Source: Clostridiales bacterium
GTDB taxonomy: Bacteria; Bacillota_A; Clostridia; Saccharofermentanales; Saccharofermentanaceae
Direction: 5' to 3'
Assembly: GCA_017537905.1 (NCBI GenBank)
Contig: JAFYJX010000028.1
Coordinates: 1-64,000, forward strand
DNA length: 64,000 nucleotides
This document shows positions 35,213 through 42,884 of this stretch, piece by piece. The translations under genes were made by a program, and so were the position numbers. Numbering within the stretch: position 1 is the stretch's first letter; every line of letters starts with the position of its first letter. The notes beneath the pieces are model-generated. The model had not been told where the DNA came from and searched no databases. It was given only the letters and a program-made list of their open reading frames with translations.

Positions 35213-35704
35213 ATGCGCGTAGATAATCTCACAACACTGATATACATCACGAGAGGCAGCGACTGTCTCTTTATCCGCAAGACCAGAAAAGGCGACATGA
35301 ACCTCGATAAGTATCTGGGAATCGGCGGCCATTTCGAATCTGACGAGACAGCAGAAGAGTGTGTCTTAAGAGAGCTTTCCGAGGAAGCATCGATCTCTTC
35401 CGGAGCCCTTACAAACTTCTCCTACAGAGGACTTATCACGTTCATCTCATCCGAATATCCGACTGAATACATGCACGTTTTTACGGCAGAACTCCCTGAT
35501 GGATTCGAGCTTCCAGCACGCTCATGCGATGAAGGCGAGCTTTGCTGGGTGCCGTTGTCTGACATTAAGGATCTGCCGATCTGGGAAGGCGACAAGATCA
35601 TGTTCGACTACCTTTTCGGCTCCATGAAAGACACGGGATTTTTTACGATGAAGTTCCGCTACGAAGGTGACAGGCTCGCCGAGCATGTGGAGAAAAACTG
35701 GTAA
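35213..35704 (+). CDS. Nudix hydrolase
   Basis: The 163-residue protein contains the Nudix box (GGHFESDETAEE followed by RELSEEAS), matching Gx5Ex7REUxEExGU. It is of the MutT/8-oxo-dGTPase-like size class and hydrolyses a nucleoside diphosphate linked to another moiety. The substrate is not predictable. The start is 14 bases after the HD gene; a -10 box directly before the ATG suggests a separate, leaderless transcript. Confidence 0.92.
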   Translation: MRVDNLTTLIYITRGSDCLFIRKTRKGDMNLDKYLGIGGHFESDETAEECVLRELSEEASISSGALTNFSYRGLITFISSEYPTEYMHVFTAELPDGFELPARSCDEGELCWVPLSDIKDLPIWEGDKIMFDYLFGSMKDTGFFTMKFRYEGDRLAEHVEKNW

Positions 35705-35712
35705 AGCGGCTA

Positions 35713-35741
35713 TTGCCCAAATCAAAAAGTGGTGTTATATT
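35713..35741 (+). promoter_or_regulatory. Promoter of the MFS leader
   Basis: TTGCCC (35713-35718), a 17-bp spacer and TATATT (35736-35741) with an upstream TG (extended -10) precede a structured leader of about 190 nt. Transcription should start near 35748. Confidence 0.65.
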
Positions 35742-35775
35742 ACCCACAGAAAATCTTAAGAAAGGCAGATCTCAT

Positions 35776-35862
35776 ATGCATTGGATAACACCCAACATTC
35801 ATCTCATGTTTGGTTCCATCAAGGTGTCCTATGGGAGAAGTCTGCCTATTTGTAGGAAATAA
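35776..35862 (+). CDS. 28-codon leader peptide upstream of the MFS exporter
   Basis: The frame starts with ATG after AAGAAAGG and ends in TAA; the peptide begins MHWITPNIHLMFG and ends SLPICRK. It lies inside a folded leader: GGCAGA-TCTC (35764-35773) pairs with GAGA-TCTGCC (35835-35846), ACACC (35787-35791) pairs with GGTGT (35823-35827), and an inner hairpin sits between. Leader peptides of this kind before drug-resistance genes act by ribosome stalling. No homologue search was possible. Confidence 0.6.
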   Translation: MHWITPNIHLMFGSIKVSYGRSLPICRK

Positions 35863-35891
35863 CACCTTAAATCCATTCGAAAAATAGATGG

Positions 35892-35926
35892 CTTCTCCTT
35901 TGTTCTTACGAAGAATAAAAGGAGAT
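35892..35926 (+). promoter_or_regulatory. Hairpin masking the MFS ribosome-binding site
   Basis: TCTCCTTT (35894-35901) pairs with AAAGGAGA (35918-35925), extended by G-U and TTCTT/AAGAA around a three-base loop. The ribosome site AAAGGAG is fully inside the stem. CTTCTCC (35892-35898) can instead pair with GGAGAAG (35834-35840) in the leader peptide frame, which would open it. Confidence 0.75.
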
Positions 35927-35935
35927 TTTATATTT

Positions 35936-37036
35936 ATGTCTGATTCAAAATTAAATATCAAAAGGCAGCTTGGGCTGCTTTATATATCCAACTTTCTGTT
36001 TAACAGTTCCATCGCGGGAGCCGCATGGGTATTGCTGCTCGTAACAGACGGCTATTCGCTGGTCCGGGTGGGATTTGCCGAGACGGTATTCCACATCGTA
36101 AGCCTTACCGCAGAGATTCCGTCGGGCATGTTCGCAGACGTCTTCGGGCGTAAGAAGAGCCTTATCCTAAGCTGCCTCATGACTATGTGCTCGGCGTTCG
36201 TAAGAGGCTTTATTCCGGGCTTTGCGGCGGTGTGCGTATCGGTCGGGTTCTCGGCGCTGTCCTATAACTTCATATCTGGAAGCGACAGCGCTATTGCCTA
36301 TGATTCTCTGAAGGAAGAAGGGCAGGAGAATAAGTACGACAAGTATATTTCGACACAGACGGTGATCTACAGGATATCTAACGGCCTGGCGACACTTTTC
36401 GCGGGCGCAGCAGTGATCATGGGCAACAGGAATGCTCAGGTCCTGTCGATCGGAATATCGCTTCTGAACCTGGTGTTCCTTCTTTTCCTGCGCGAAAACA
36501 AGGTTATCTTAAAGAAGACCGGCGACTCGTTAAAGAAGCGCATCGTTGACGTTTATAAGGGCAGCTGGCAGTTCCTTAAGGGAAACAAGAAGGTCGCAGG
36601 CCTTATTTTCAGAAATGCGCTTGTAGGCGGCATCGATGTATTGCTCCTGTTCTTCCTGCAAGCCAAGCTCCCGATGACGGGAATACCGGATTGGACCTTG
36701 GGGCCTCTTCTTTTCGTAATGTCCATGGGCGGCATAGTTGGAGCTCTGGCAGCCAGGAAGGTTAAAAAGACCTCGCTCGCAAAGCTCTTTGTATTCTGCA
36801 TTTCGCTGGCGCTCATTGGTCTCGCGAGTGAGTTTACGGGGATCTGGTATGTCATGACGCTCGGAGGGTTTGCGACGGCTTTTGCAGACGATCTCATCCA
36901 GATCAGGTCGGATATCGCTCTGAACCAGATGGTTCCTGCCGAACAAAGGGCGACGCTTATGTCGGTGAATTCATTTTGCTTTTCGTGCATAATGATAGTG
37001 ATGTCACCTTTGGCGGGGTTCATCTTCTCATTGTAG
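35936..37036 (+). CDS. MFS transporter (probable drug exporter)
   Basis: This 366-residue protein has about 10-12 helices and the MFS motif A GMFADVFGRKKSLI after helix 2. The conserved loop ISGSDSAIAYDSLKEEGQE is typical of a Firmicutes exporter group. ATG 35936 is used because AAAGGAG lies just upstream; an in-frame ATG at 35888 lies before the hairpin. The leader peptide and masked ribosome site suggest induction by a translation-inhibiting compound, which the protein might export. This is inference. Confidence 0.88.
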   Translation: MSDSKLNIKRQLGLLYISNFLFNSSIAGAAWVLLLVTDGYSLVRVGFAETVFHIVSLTAEIPSGMFADVFGRKKSLILSCLMTMCSAFVRGFIPGFAAVCVSVGFSALSYNFISGSDSAIAYDSLKEEGQENKYDKYISTQTVIYRISNGLATLFAGAAVIMGNRNAQVLSIGISLLNLVFLLFLRENKVILKKTGDSLKKRIVDVYKGSWQFLKGNKKVAGLIFRNALVGGIDVLLLFFLQAKLPMTGIPDWTLGPLLFVMSMGGIVGALAARKVKKTSLAKLFVFCISLALIGLASEFTGIWYVMTLGGFATAFADDLIQIRSDIALNQMVPAEQRATLMSVNSFCFSCIMIVMSPLAGFIFSL

Positions 37037-37045
37037 TCGTAAAGA

Positions 37046-37054
37046 TGTTATGAT
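37046..37054 (+). promoter_or_regulatory. Extended -10 promoter
   Basis: TGTTATGAT lies 32 bases before the start at 37087, with AAAGGAG between. Confidence 0.45.
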
Positions 37055-37086
37055 TTCAGAAGATGACAGATAAAGGAGAACAGGTC

Positions 37087-37971
37087 ATGAGATATGATCC
37101 TGAGGACAAGCAATATTATTTCAGTACTGAGATGATCCAGAGCAAAGAAGGGTCAGAGGCTAGTTATGAGCATTTCAAAGCTTATCAGAAGGATATGCTT
37201 GATAACCCGCGCAAAGTGTTCGGGAAAATGACCCGGACGGCCGACGGTGAGCCTCAAAATCCCATTCCTGGCATTATCATGGGCGTTGCTTTATTCGGCG
37301 GTATCTTAGGTACTATCTTCAGTCTTTGCCTGCAGAAATTCGAATATATACCGTGGATATTGGGCGCCGCAATACTCATCCTCGGTGTATTTTCGTTTTT
37401 TACAGCAGATGTAAGTGCCACGAAGGTTCAGGGATTTACTGAGAGCACTCTTTGTCTGCGTATTGAAGCTGTCATTGGCATTCTTGGAGGAATCGGGCTT
37501 ATGATGCTTGGTTTCTTATATCCAAAGGATGTTCCTGTAGTTTACGCTCTTGCGGTATTCTGCGGGGTGTCTCTGGTAGTTTTCCTTGTTATGCTTGTTA
37601 AGACCATCGACTATGCGACAGTGGCTAAAAGCGTATATAAAGAAGAGATCCAGGCTGACTGCATCGGCTATGTCAGGACATACGAAGTGCAGAATTCCGG
37701 TCCTGAAAGTAATATGCCTGACTATATTCCCATGAGCTCTCCTGTTTTCGAGTACTACTACGGCGGCAGCAAATATCAGTCCTGCTACGATAATTTCGAT
37801 GTATCCGAGAACGGTAAGATAGAGGTCGGTTCCAGGACTGCAATCAGGATCAATCCTGAGGCGCCGGAACACGTTTTGGGCAGCAATAAAAAGTATTATC
37901 ATACTCCTATGGTACTTGCGGTCGTTTCACTGGCGGCATTTATCGTTCTACTGGTATTGATCCTGAGGTAA
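37087..37971 (+). CDS. Hypothetical membrane protein, 294 aa
   Basis: Four hydrophobic segments in two pairs (about residues 60-105 and 125-170) precede a soluble region with EYYYGGSKYQSCYDNFDV, and one C-terminal helix follows. The tail region resembles DUF3592-type domains (a short beta domain between helices), but this is weak. The ATG at 37087 follows AAAGGAG by eight bases; an in-frame ATG at 37063 is upstream of that site. The next gene starts two bases after the stop. Confidence 0.75.
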   Translation: MRYDPEDKQYYFSTEMIQSKEGSEASYEHFKAYQKDMLDNPRKVFGKMTRTADGEPQNPIPGIIMGVALFGGILGTIFSLCLQKFEYIPWILGAAILILGVFSFFTADVSATKVQGFTESTLCLRIEAVIGILGGIGLMMLGFLYPKDVPVVYALAVFCGVSLVVFLVMLVKTIDYATVAKSVYKEEIQADCIGYVRTYEVQNSGPESNMPDYIPMSSPVFEYYYGGSKYQSCYDNFDVSENGKIEVGSRTAIRINPEAPEHVLGSNKKYYHTPMVLAVVSLAAFIVLLVLILR

Positions 37972-37973
37972 TC

Positions 37974-38939
37974 ATGAAGACGGACGAAGCACAGAACCGA
38001 ATAAAGGAGATGGAAGAGATCCTGGACAGGGCAAATAAGGTCATCAAAGACCTTGATAAGCACTTGACAGAGTTCCATGAGCTTCAGTCCTGCATTCAAA
38101 GGCTTGAGGCCTATTACACAGGTGAAGACTGGAAGAATGACTTCAGGCTGGATGAAGAAGGAAAGCTCCCGAAGAACCTCAAAAGAGGTGTTCTCTCGGA
38201 GGATGGGATCAGTGATCTGCTCGAAAAGAACAAGGAACTGCTCGCAAGGCTGAAAAAAGAAGAGAAGGCTCAAACCCCTAAAAATACAGGCAAAGTAACA
38301 TTGTTACACTCTACATTAAAGGAGAAATCCATGAAGATCTACGACATCTCACAGGAAGTTTTCGGATGCACCGTCTATCCCGGTGACCCGTCTCCGGAAA
38401 GACAGGAACTGCTTAAGATCAGAGACGGCAATGTCTGCAATCTGACAGCGATCAATCTGTGCGCCCACAACGGAACCCATGTTGATGCTCCATATCATTT
38501 CATAGAAGACGGCAAGACCATAGATCAGATCGACATGAAGAGATTTGTCGGATATGCCTATGTCGCTTCACACGAAGGCAAGATCACCGCCAAGGATGCA
38601 AAAGAGATCATTAGCAAGGCCAGAGATGCCTCTGCTGAAAAAGAGTGTGACTGCGTTAACAGGATCCTCGTTAAGGGTGATGCTGTCATGACAGAAGAAG
38701 CTGCCAAGATCTTTGCTGACAGCAGGATACTTTTATTCGGCAATGAATCACAGACCGTAGGACCTGTAGAAGCTCCAATGGCTGTGCATCTTATCATGTT
38801 AGGCGCTGAGATCGTGCTCCTCGAGGGAATAAGGCTCGCAGGAGTCAAAGATGGCGTATATCTTCTTAATGCCGCTCCGATCAATCTCGGAGGTGCCGAC
38901 GGCGCTCCCTGCAGGGCATTCCTGCTGTCAGTGGAGTAA
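37974..38939 (+). CDS. DUF4298 domain fused in frame to a cyclase/kynurenine-formamidase-like enzyme
   Basis: Residues 1-95 are a helical DUF4298-like domain (AQNRIKEMEEILDRANK). From Met120 a complete cyclase-family hydrolase follows, with HNGTHVDAPYHF supplying the metal-binding His/Asp. A strong internal ribosome site (AAAGGAG) lies before ATG 38331, which begins that second domain, and a 13-bp palindrome GTAACATTGTTAC lies at 38295-38307. The second domain is probably also, or mainly, made as a separate 202-residue protein. The joined frame may reflect loss of a stop codon. Confidence 0.8.
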   Translation: MKTDEAQNRIKEMEEILDRANKVIKDLDKHLTEFHELQSCIQRLEAYYTGEDWKNDFRLDEEGKLPKNLKRGVLSEDGISDLLEKNKELLARLKKEEKAQTPKNTGKVTLLHSTLKEKSMKIYDISQEVFGCTVYPGDPSPERQELLKIRDGNVCNLTAINLCAHNGTHVDAPYHFIEDGKTIDQIDMKRFVGYAYVASHEGKITAKDAKEIISKARDASAEKECDCVNRILVKGDAVMTEEAAKIFADSRILLFGNESQTVGPVEAPMAVHLIMLGAEIVLLEGIRLAGVKDGVYLLNAAPINLGGADGAPCRAFLLSVE

Positions 38940-38944
38940 CACAC

Positions 38945-39373
38945 ATGACAGATTACGAAATAACAAACTCTATTACGCCTGAAGAGTATATGGAATTGAG
39001 GCGTATTGTCGGTTGGGGCCTTTTCCCGCTCGAACAGGCAGAACAGGGACTTAAGAATTCGTTCATTCTGGTATGTCTTCGAAAGGACGGCAGGCCTATT
39101 GGACTTGGAAGGGCCGTAAGTGACCATGGGTATGTAGTCTATATAGCAGATGTTATAGTCGTACCTGAGTACCAGGGACAGGGCTTAGGCAGGGTAATAA
39201 TGGAAGAACTCCTAAAGCGCATAAAGGAATCGTTAAAGCCCGGATACAGAGTAATGATAAGCCTTCTGGCCGCCAAGGGAAAAGAAGAGTTCTACAACAA
39301 ATTCGGTTTTATCGACAGGCCGAACGATAACTTCGGATGTGGAATGCACCAGTGGATAGAGTGCGAAAATTGA
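38945..39373 (+). CDS. GNAT-family N-acetyltransferase, 142 aa
   Basis: The acetyl-CoA motif PEYQGQGLGRVIMEELLKRI and the C-terminal EEFYNKFGFIDRP identify a GNAT. The N-terminal ITPEEYMELRRIVGWG is common in a clostridial subgroup. It starts five bases after the cyclase stop. The substrate is unknown. Confidence 0.9.
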   Translation: MTDYEITNSITPEEYMELRRIVGWGLFPLEQAEQGLKNSFILVCLRKDGRPIGLGRAVSDHGYVVYIADVIVVPEYQGQGLGRVIMEELLKRIKESLKPGYRVMISLLAAKGKEEFYNKFGFIDRPNDNFGCGMHQWIECEN

Positions 39374-39426
39374 GCGCCCCGCAAATAGAGACGCTCCTTA
39401 AATCAGAAGTTAAATTATGATGCGAT

Positions 39427-39954
39427 CTACTCGAAAGGAGTAAGTTCCCATTTCAAAGGAAGATACTTATCGCCTTCACCGTCTACAATGGTGAAGGCGT
39501 TAGTTTTGGGATTCCACTTCATGTAATCCATCTTGGTCTCTGATCCAAGCCATGAATCAGCTCTGATAACGTTGCCATCGCAGAGGAGGATATAATAACC
39601 GTTCGTTCCGCTCAAAGCTTTATATGACCCGTAATCAGAGTGCCAGACGATGAGATCAGTGAATTTTGTATAGGTGGAGTTGTCGTTAAATCCGATGAGC
39701 AGTTCATCGATTCCGTCGCCATCCAGGTCTTTGAGAAGGTAACCGAGCTGTCTGTCGGGACTCTTGGTCTTAAGTTCATCGGATACCTTAAGTCTCGGAG
39801 AAGGATCTTCGTTAGCCCAGTTTGTCCTTATTCCTTCAGTGTAATAATCAACAGCACTCTGGTACCAGTTCTTACGGACCCAGCAGCCTGTAGCACAAGA
39901 AATAAAGATGACCAAAACAGTCACTACGAGAATAGTCACCGGAGCCTTCTTCAT
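39427..39954 (-). CDS. Small lipoprotein with Asp-rich calcium-loop motif
   Basis: The 175-residue protein has a hydrophobic signal and a lipobox-like CATGC. The central DLDGDGIDELLIGF looks like a calcium-binding EF-hand-type loop and recurs in a related form in the lipoprotein at 62347 (DMDKDGTDELFIGE). ATG 39954 with GAGGGG upstream is preferred over a GTG at 39969. The function is unknown; it is a probable surface protein. Confidence 0.75.
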   Translation of the reverse strand: MKKAPVTILVVTVLVIFISCATGCWVRKNWYQSAVDYYTEGIRTNWANEDPSPRLKVSDELKTKSPDRQLGYLLKDLDGDGIDELLIGFNDNSTYTKFTDLIVWHSDYGSYKALSGTNGYYILLCDGNVIRADSWLGSETKMDYMKWNPKTNAFTIVDGEGDKYLPLKWELTPFE

Positions 39955-39993
39955 ATTTTTACCCCTCACCCTAAATATAAGAAATATTTTACA

Positions 39994-42588
39994 TTATTCG
40001 CTGAATTTTTCCATCCTTATGATGTGCTCTTCGTCCGGATCTGTGATGCCGTTCTTATAGTTGTAGCCCATCCTGAGATAGAAGGGGACGCCCGTGATCG
40101 AAGCGGGGATCTCGATACGCTTGGCTCTAGTGAAAAACTCATCCTTTTCGAGCGTGCCGATGATCTGTCTTCCGATGCCCTTGCCCTGATAATCAGGATC
40201 TACGAAAATCGTGAAGAGCGAACTCTCGTCTTCTTTACCCCAGTAAGGTCCGATAGCACCGCATCCGATGATCCTGTCAGCGGTTACAGCAACGTAGAAA
40301 TGCGTCCATGAAGCCATCTCGAGAACATGTTCGGGTGTCTCTGCTGCGATCAGCTGGTCCATCAGATCCTCAGGATAATCATTCCTGTTGGAGATGCTGA
40401 TGGTTTTGCGGATAAGTTCGGAAACTGCGACAGCGTCCTTATTTTCCAGGCGTCTTATCGTGACACCGGGCACCGAAGTACTGCCGCCCTGCAGATCTTC
40501 TTTCTGCGTGCCCAAAACGGCCTGTTCTCTGACTACCTGTGCAGGAAGTCCCATCTTGGTCTCATATTCTTCCTTGGGCATCGGCTTTGAATAGTAGTAG
40601 CCCTGGATCATGTTGCAGCCTTCTGCTGCGAGGAATTCAACCTGATGCTCGTCCTCGACGCCTTCAGCAACAGTTGTCATATTGAGTTTCCTGGCGAGCT
40701 GGAGGGCCTCTGCTACAACGATCTCGGCTCTGTCGTTGTCATTCTCGCCTCTGAAAAAACCCGCGTCGAGCTTTAAGATGTCGAGCGGCATATCTTTAAG
40801 CGAATTGAGTGAAGAGTAGCCCGTACCAAAGTCGTCCATCGATACGAGGAAGCCATAATCTTTAAGCTTCGTAATAGTTGAGAGCATGAGTTTCTTGTCA
40901 TCGAAGAAAGCACTCTCTGTAAGCTCGATCTCGATAAGATCGTGAGGTGCGCCTTCCTTGTCGATGATATCCTTTATCTGATCTGCGAGGTTGACCATGG
41001 CGAAATGCGCACGCGAGACGTTTACGGAAACCGGCACGCACTTTCTGCCTTCGTCGAGCCACTTTTTCTGGTCTCTTGCAATGTGAGCGAGCATATAGTC
41101 GTCGATCTCGGTGATGAAACCGCTGTTCTCGAAAATCGGAATGAACTTGCCCGGAGGTACAAATCCCATTTCATCAGATACCCATCTGATAAGGGCCTCT
41201 GCGCCAAGCTGCTCATTTGTGCGCGGGTCGTACTTAGGCTGATAGTAGACCTTGAATTCTTCCTTCTCGAGCGCTTCTTTCTGGCGCTTTGTTACGAGAT
41301 CGATCCACTTCTCGTCTGCGACGAGCTTGTCGTTAAAGAATTCAATACCGGTCTCATCAGTATTCTCCAGCGTGAGACGTGCAGCCGAAGCGTTGTTGTA
41401 GAGCAGATCGATATCGGCATTCTTCCTTACATTGGAAGGAATCATGTAAACGCCTGCCTGGAACTTAAAGTCGTGGTCAACGCCGATCGCTTCAAGGCTC
41501 TTGATGATGTTCTCTAATCTCTGCTTAACTTCTTCCTCGCTCTCTGCCTTAAGCAGGATCTGGAAGTTGTTGATAGTGCCGTGTGAGCAGATCTCGTTCT
41601 TGCCCAGGAATGAGCAGATCTTCTGCCAGATAAGGCGGAGCATCTGTTCGCCCTGGTCAACGGAATGGCAGAGCACGTAATTACGGTACCTTACGAAAAT
41701 AAGGCTTACGACAGCATATTCGACGCCGGCTTTTCTCTTCTTCAGGATCTCTTTGCTCTTCATTGCAAACCAGAACCAGTTGCGGTTTCCGGTGATGTTG
41801 TCCCTTAAGACGAGATTTCTCATTCTTCTGTTGCTTCTGTGCGTTCTGATGAGATTAGCGAGAAGGAGAATGAAGATAAGGCTTATGAGGATATAACTGA
41901 CTAATTCATAAAGAATGCAGAAAGCAAAATCACTGTAAGTGAAACTGAACTTTGTTTTGAAAGCGATTATCTCGGTATTGTTTCTGACATTATAGGCAGT
42001 CCAGTATTCGTATTCGGTATTTACGGTGAGCTCGCCTTTTAACGCTCCGGATATAATGTTCATGAGTTCAGGCGTGATGATGGTGTCATCAACATTCAGA
42101 TAAGGATTGTTCTCATCTGCAAACAGGAAGAAGTTCTCTTCCATTGAATCTGCGTAAGCATTGCTGAAAAAACCGAACTCATTGGTCTTGAGATTGCTTG
42201 TCGGCAGGAGTGCGAATAATGACTTGTGTTCGGTATTATCTTCCTTGTCCTTTACGAGGACGGCGGTAACATAGCCTTTGCTCTTGTCATTCCTGATGAT
42301 ATTCAGTTTGTTGTCAGTAACGAAAACCTTGTATTGTGAGTTGTTGATCACAGCAAAGACGTTATCTAAATCTTCTTCAGACGCGTCATTATAGGCCCTT
42401 GCGAGCCTGGCCGTGTTCTCAACCTCATTGAGAGCCTTCATCTTCGTGGCATAGGTCGCGATAAGATCACCCGACAACGATATGACCGCACTGGCAAAGA
42501 AAAACACCAGTATGTATATGATCAGCGGGATTACGATGTTGTTCCGGGGTAACTGGTACCTCTTGTCTCTTTTTGTTTTTCTGGCCAT
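39994..42588 (-). CDS. Membrane sensor, degenerate GGDEF, EAL phosphodiesterase and C-terminal GNAT fusion
   Basis: This 864-residue protein has a helix near 18-38, an extracellular sensor, a second helix near 220-245, then a GGDEF domain whose signature is replaced by GTINNF and is thus unlikely to make c-di-GMP. The EAL domain looks intact: GAEALIRW, VSVNVSR, ELTES, DDFGTGYSS, AEGVED and QGYYYSKPMP. The last 150 residues are a GNAT with DPDYQGKGIGRQIIG and PFYLRMGYNYK. It should degrade c-di-GMP; the acetyltransferase substrate is unknown. Confidence 0.9.
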   Translation of the reverse strand: MARKTKRDKRYQLPRNNIVIPLIIYILVFFFASAVISLSGDLIATYATKMKALNEVENTARLARAYNDASEEDLDNVFAVINNSQYKVFVTDNKLNIIRNDKSKGYVTAVLVKDKEDNTEHKSLFALLPTSNLKTNEFGFFSNAYADSMEENFFLFADENNPYLNVDDTIITPELMNIISGALKGELTVNTEYEYWTAYNVRNNTEIIAFKTKFSFTYSDFAFCILYELVSYILISLIFILLLANLIRTHRSNRRMRNLVLRDNITGNRNWFWFAMKSKEILKKRKAGVEYAVVSLIFVRYRNYVLCHSVDQGEQMLRLIWQKICSFLGKNEICSHGTINNFQILLKAESEEEVKQRLENIIKSLEAIGVDHDFKFQAGVYMIPSNVRKNADIDLLYNNASAARLTLENTDETGIEFFNDKLVADEKWIDLVTKRQKEALEKEEFKVYYQPKYDPRTNEQLGAEALIRWVSDEMGFVPPGKFIPIFENSGFITEIDDYMLAHIARDQKKWLDEGRKCVPVSVNVSRAHFAMVNLADQIKDIIDKEGAPHDLIEIELTESAFFDDKKLMLSTITKLKDYGFLVSMDDFGTGYSSLNSLKDMPLDILKLDAGFFRGENDNDRAEIVVAEALQLARKLNMTTVAEGVEDEHQVEFLAAEGCNMIQGYYYSKPMPKEEYETKMGLPAQVVREQAVLGTQKEDLQGGSTSVPGVTIRRLENKDAVAVSELIRKTISISNRNDYPEDLMDQLIAAETPEHVLEMASWTHFYVAVTADRIIGCGAIGPYWGKEDESSLFTIFVDPDYQGKGIGRQIIGTLEKDEFFTRAKRIEIPASITGVPFYLRMGYNYKNGITDPDEEHIIRMEKFSE

Positions 42589-42647
42589 TGTTCCTTACTC
42601 CATCCTTATTCCAATTCCTTATTCCATTTAAGTGGAGATCTGCCCGA

Positions 42648-42657
42648 ATTATAACAT
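42648..42657 (-). promoter_or_regulatory. Extended -10 promoter of the EAL-GNAT gene
   Basis: TGTTATAAT on the minus strand lies about 60 bases before the ATG. Direct phrases GGAATAAGGA and GGAATAAGGAT occur in the leader. Confidence 0.5.
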
Positions 42658-42795
42658 GGTGAAAAGGCTATTTTAAATAGTAGGGGTATATTTAAGAAAG
42701 ATTTAAGTAGAACAATACAGAAACAATACATAAAAAGCATATGATCGGGGCGTTTCAGTGCGCTTTTCGGGTGCCTGAAAATGTCAAACGGCGGT

Positions 42796-42849
42796 TTAAG
42801 GTTAAGTTAAGGTTCGAAGGATCGTATGTTAAGGTTACTTAGGTAAGAT
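42796..42849 (+). promoter_or_regulatory. Phased TTAAGGT direct repeats before the M13 protease operon
   Basis: TTAAGGT occurs at 42796, 42807 and 42829, with TTAGGT at 42839, so spacings are 11, 22 and 10 bp. A -10-like TAAGAT (42844-42849) follows and no -35 is present. Direct repeats at one-turn spacing are how OmpR/PhoB-family regulators bind. The rest of 42658-42795 shows nothing recognisable. Confidence 0.55.
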
Positions 42850-42884
42850 TAGCATGCAAAAACAAGAAACGGGGAGCGAGGACT

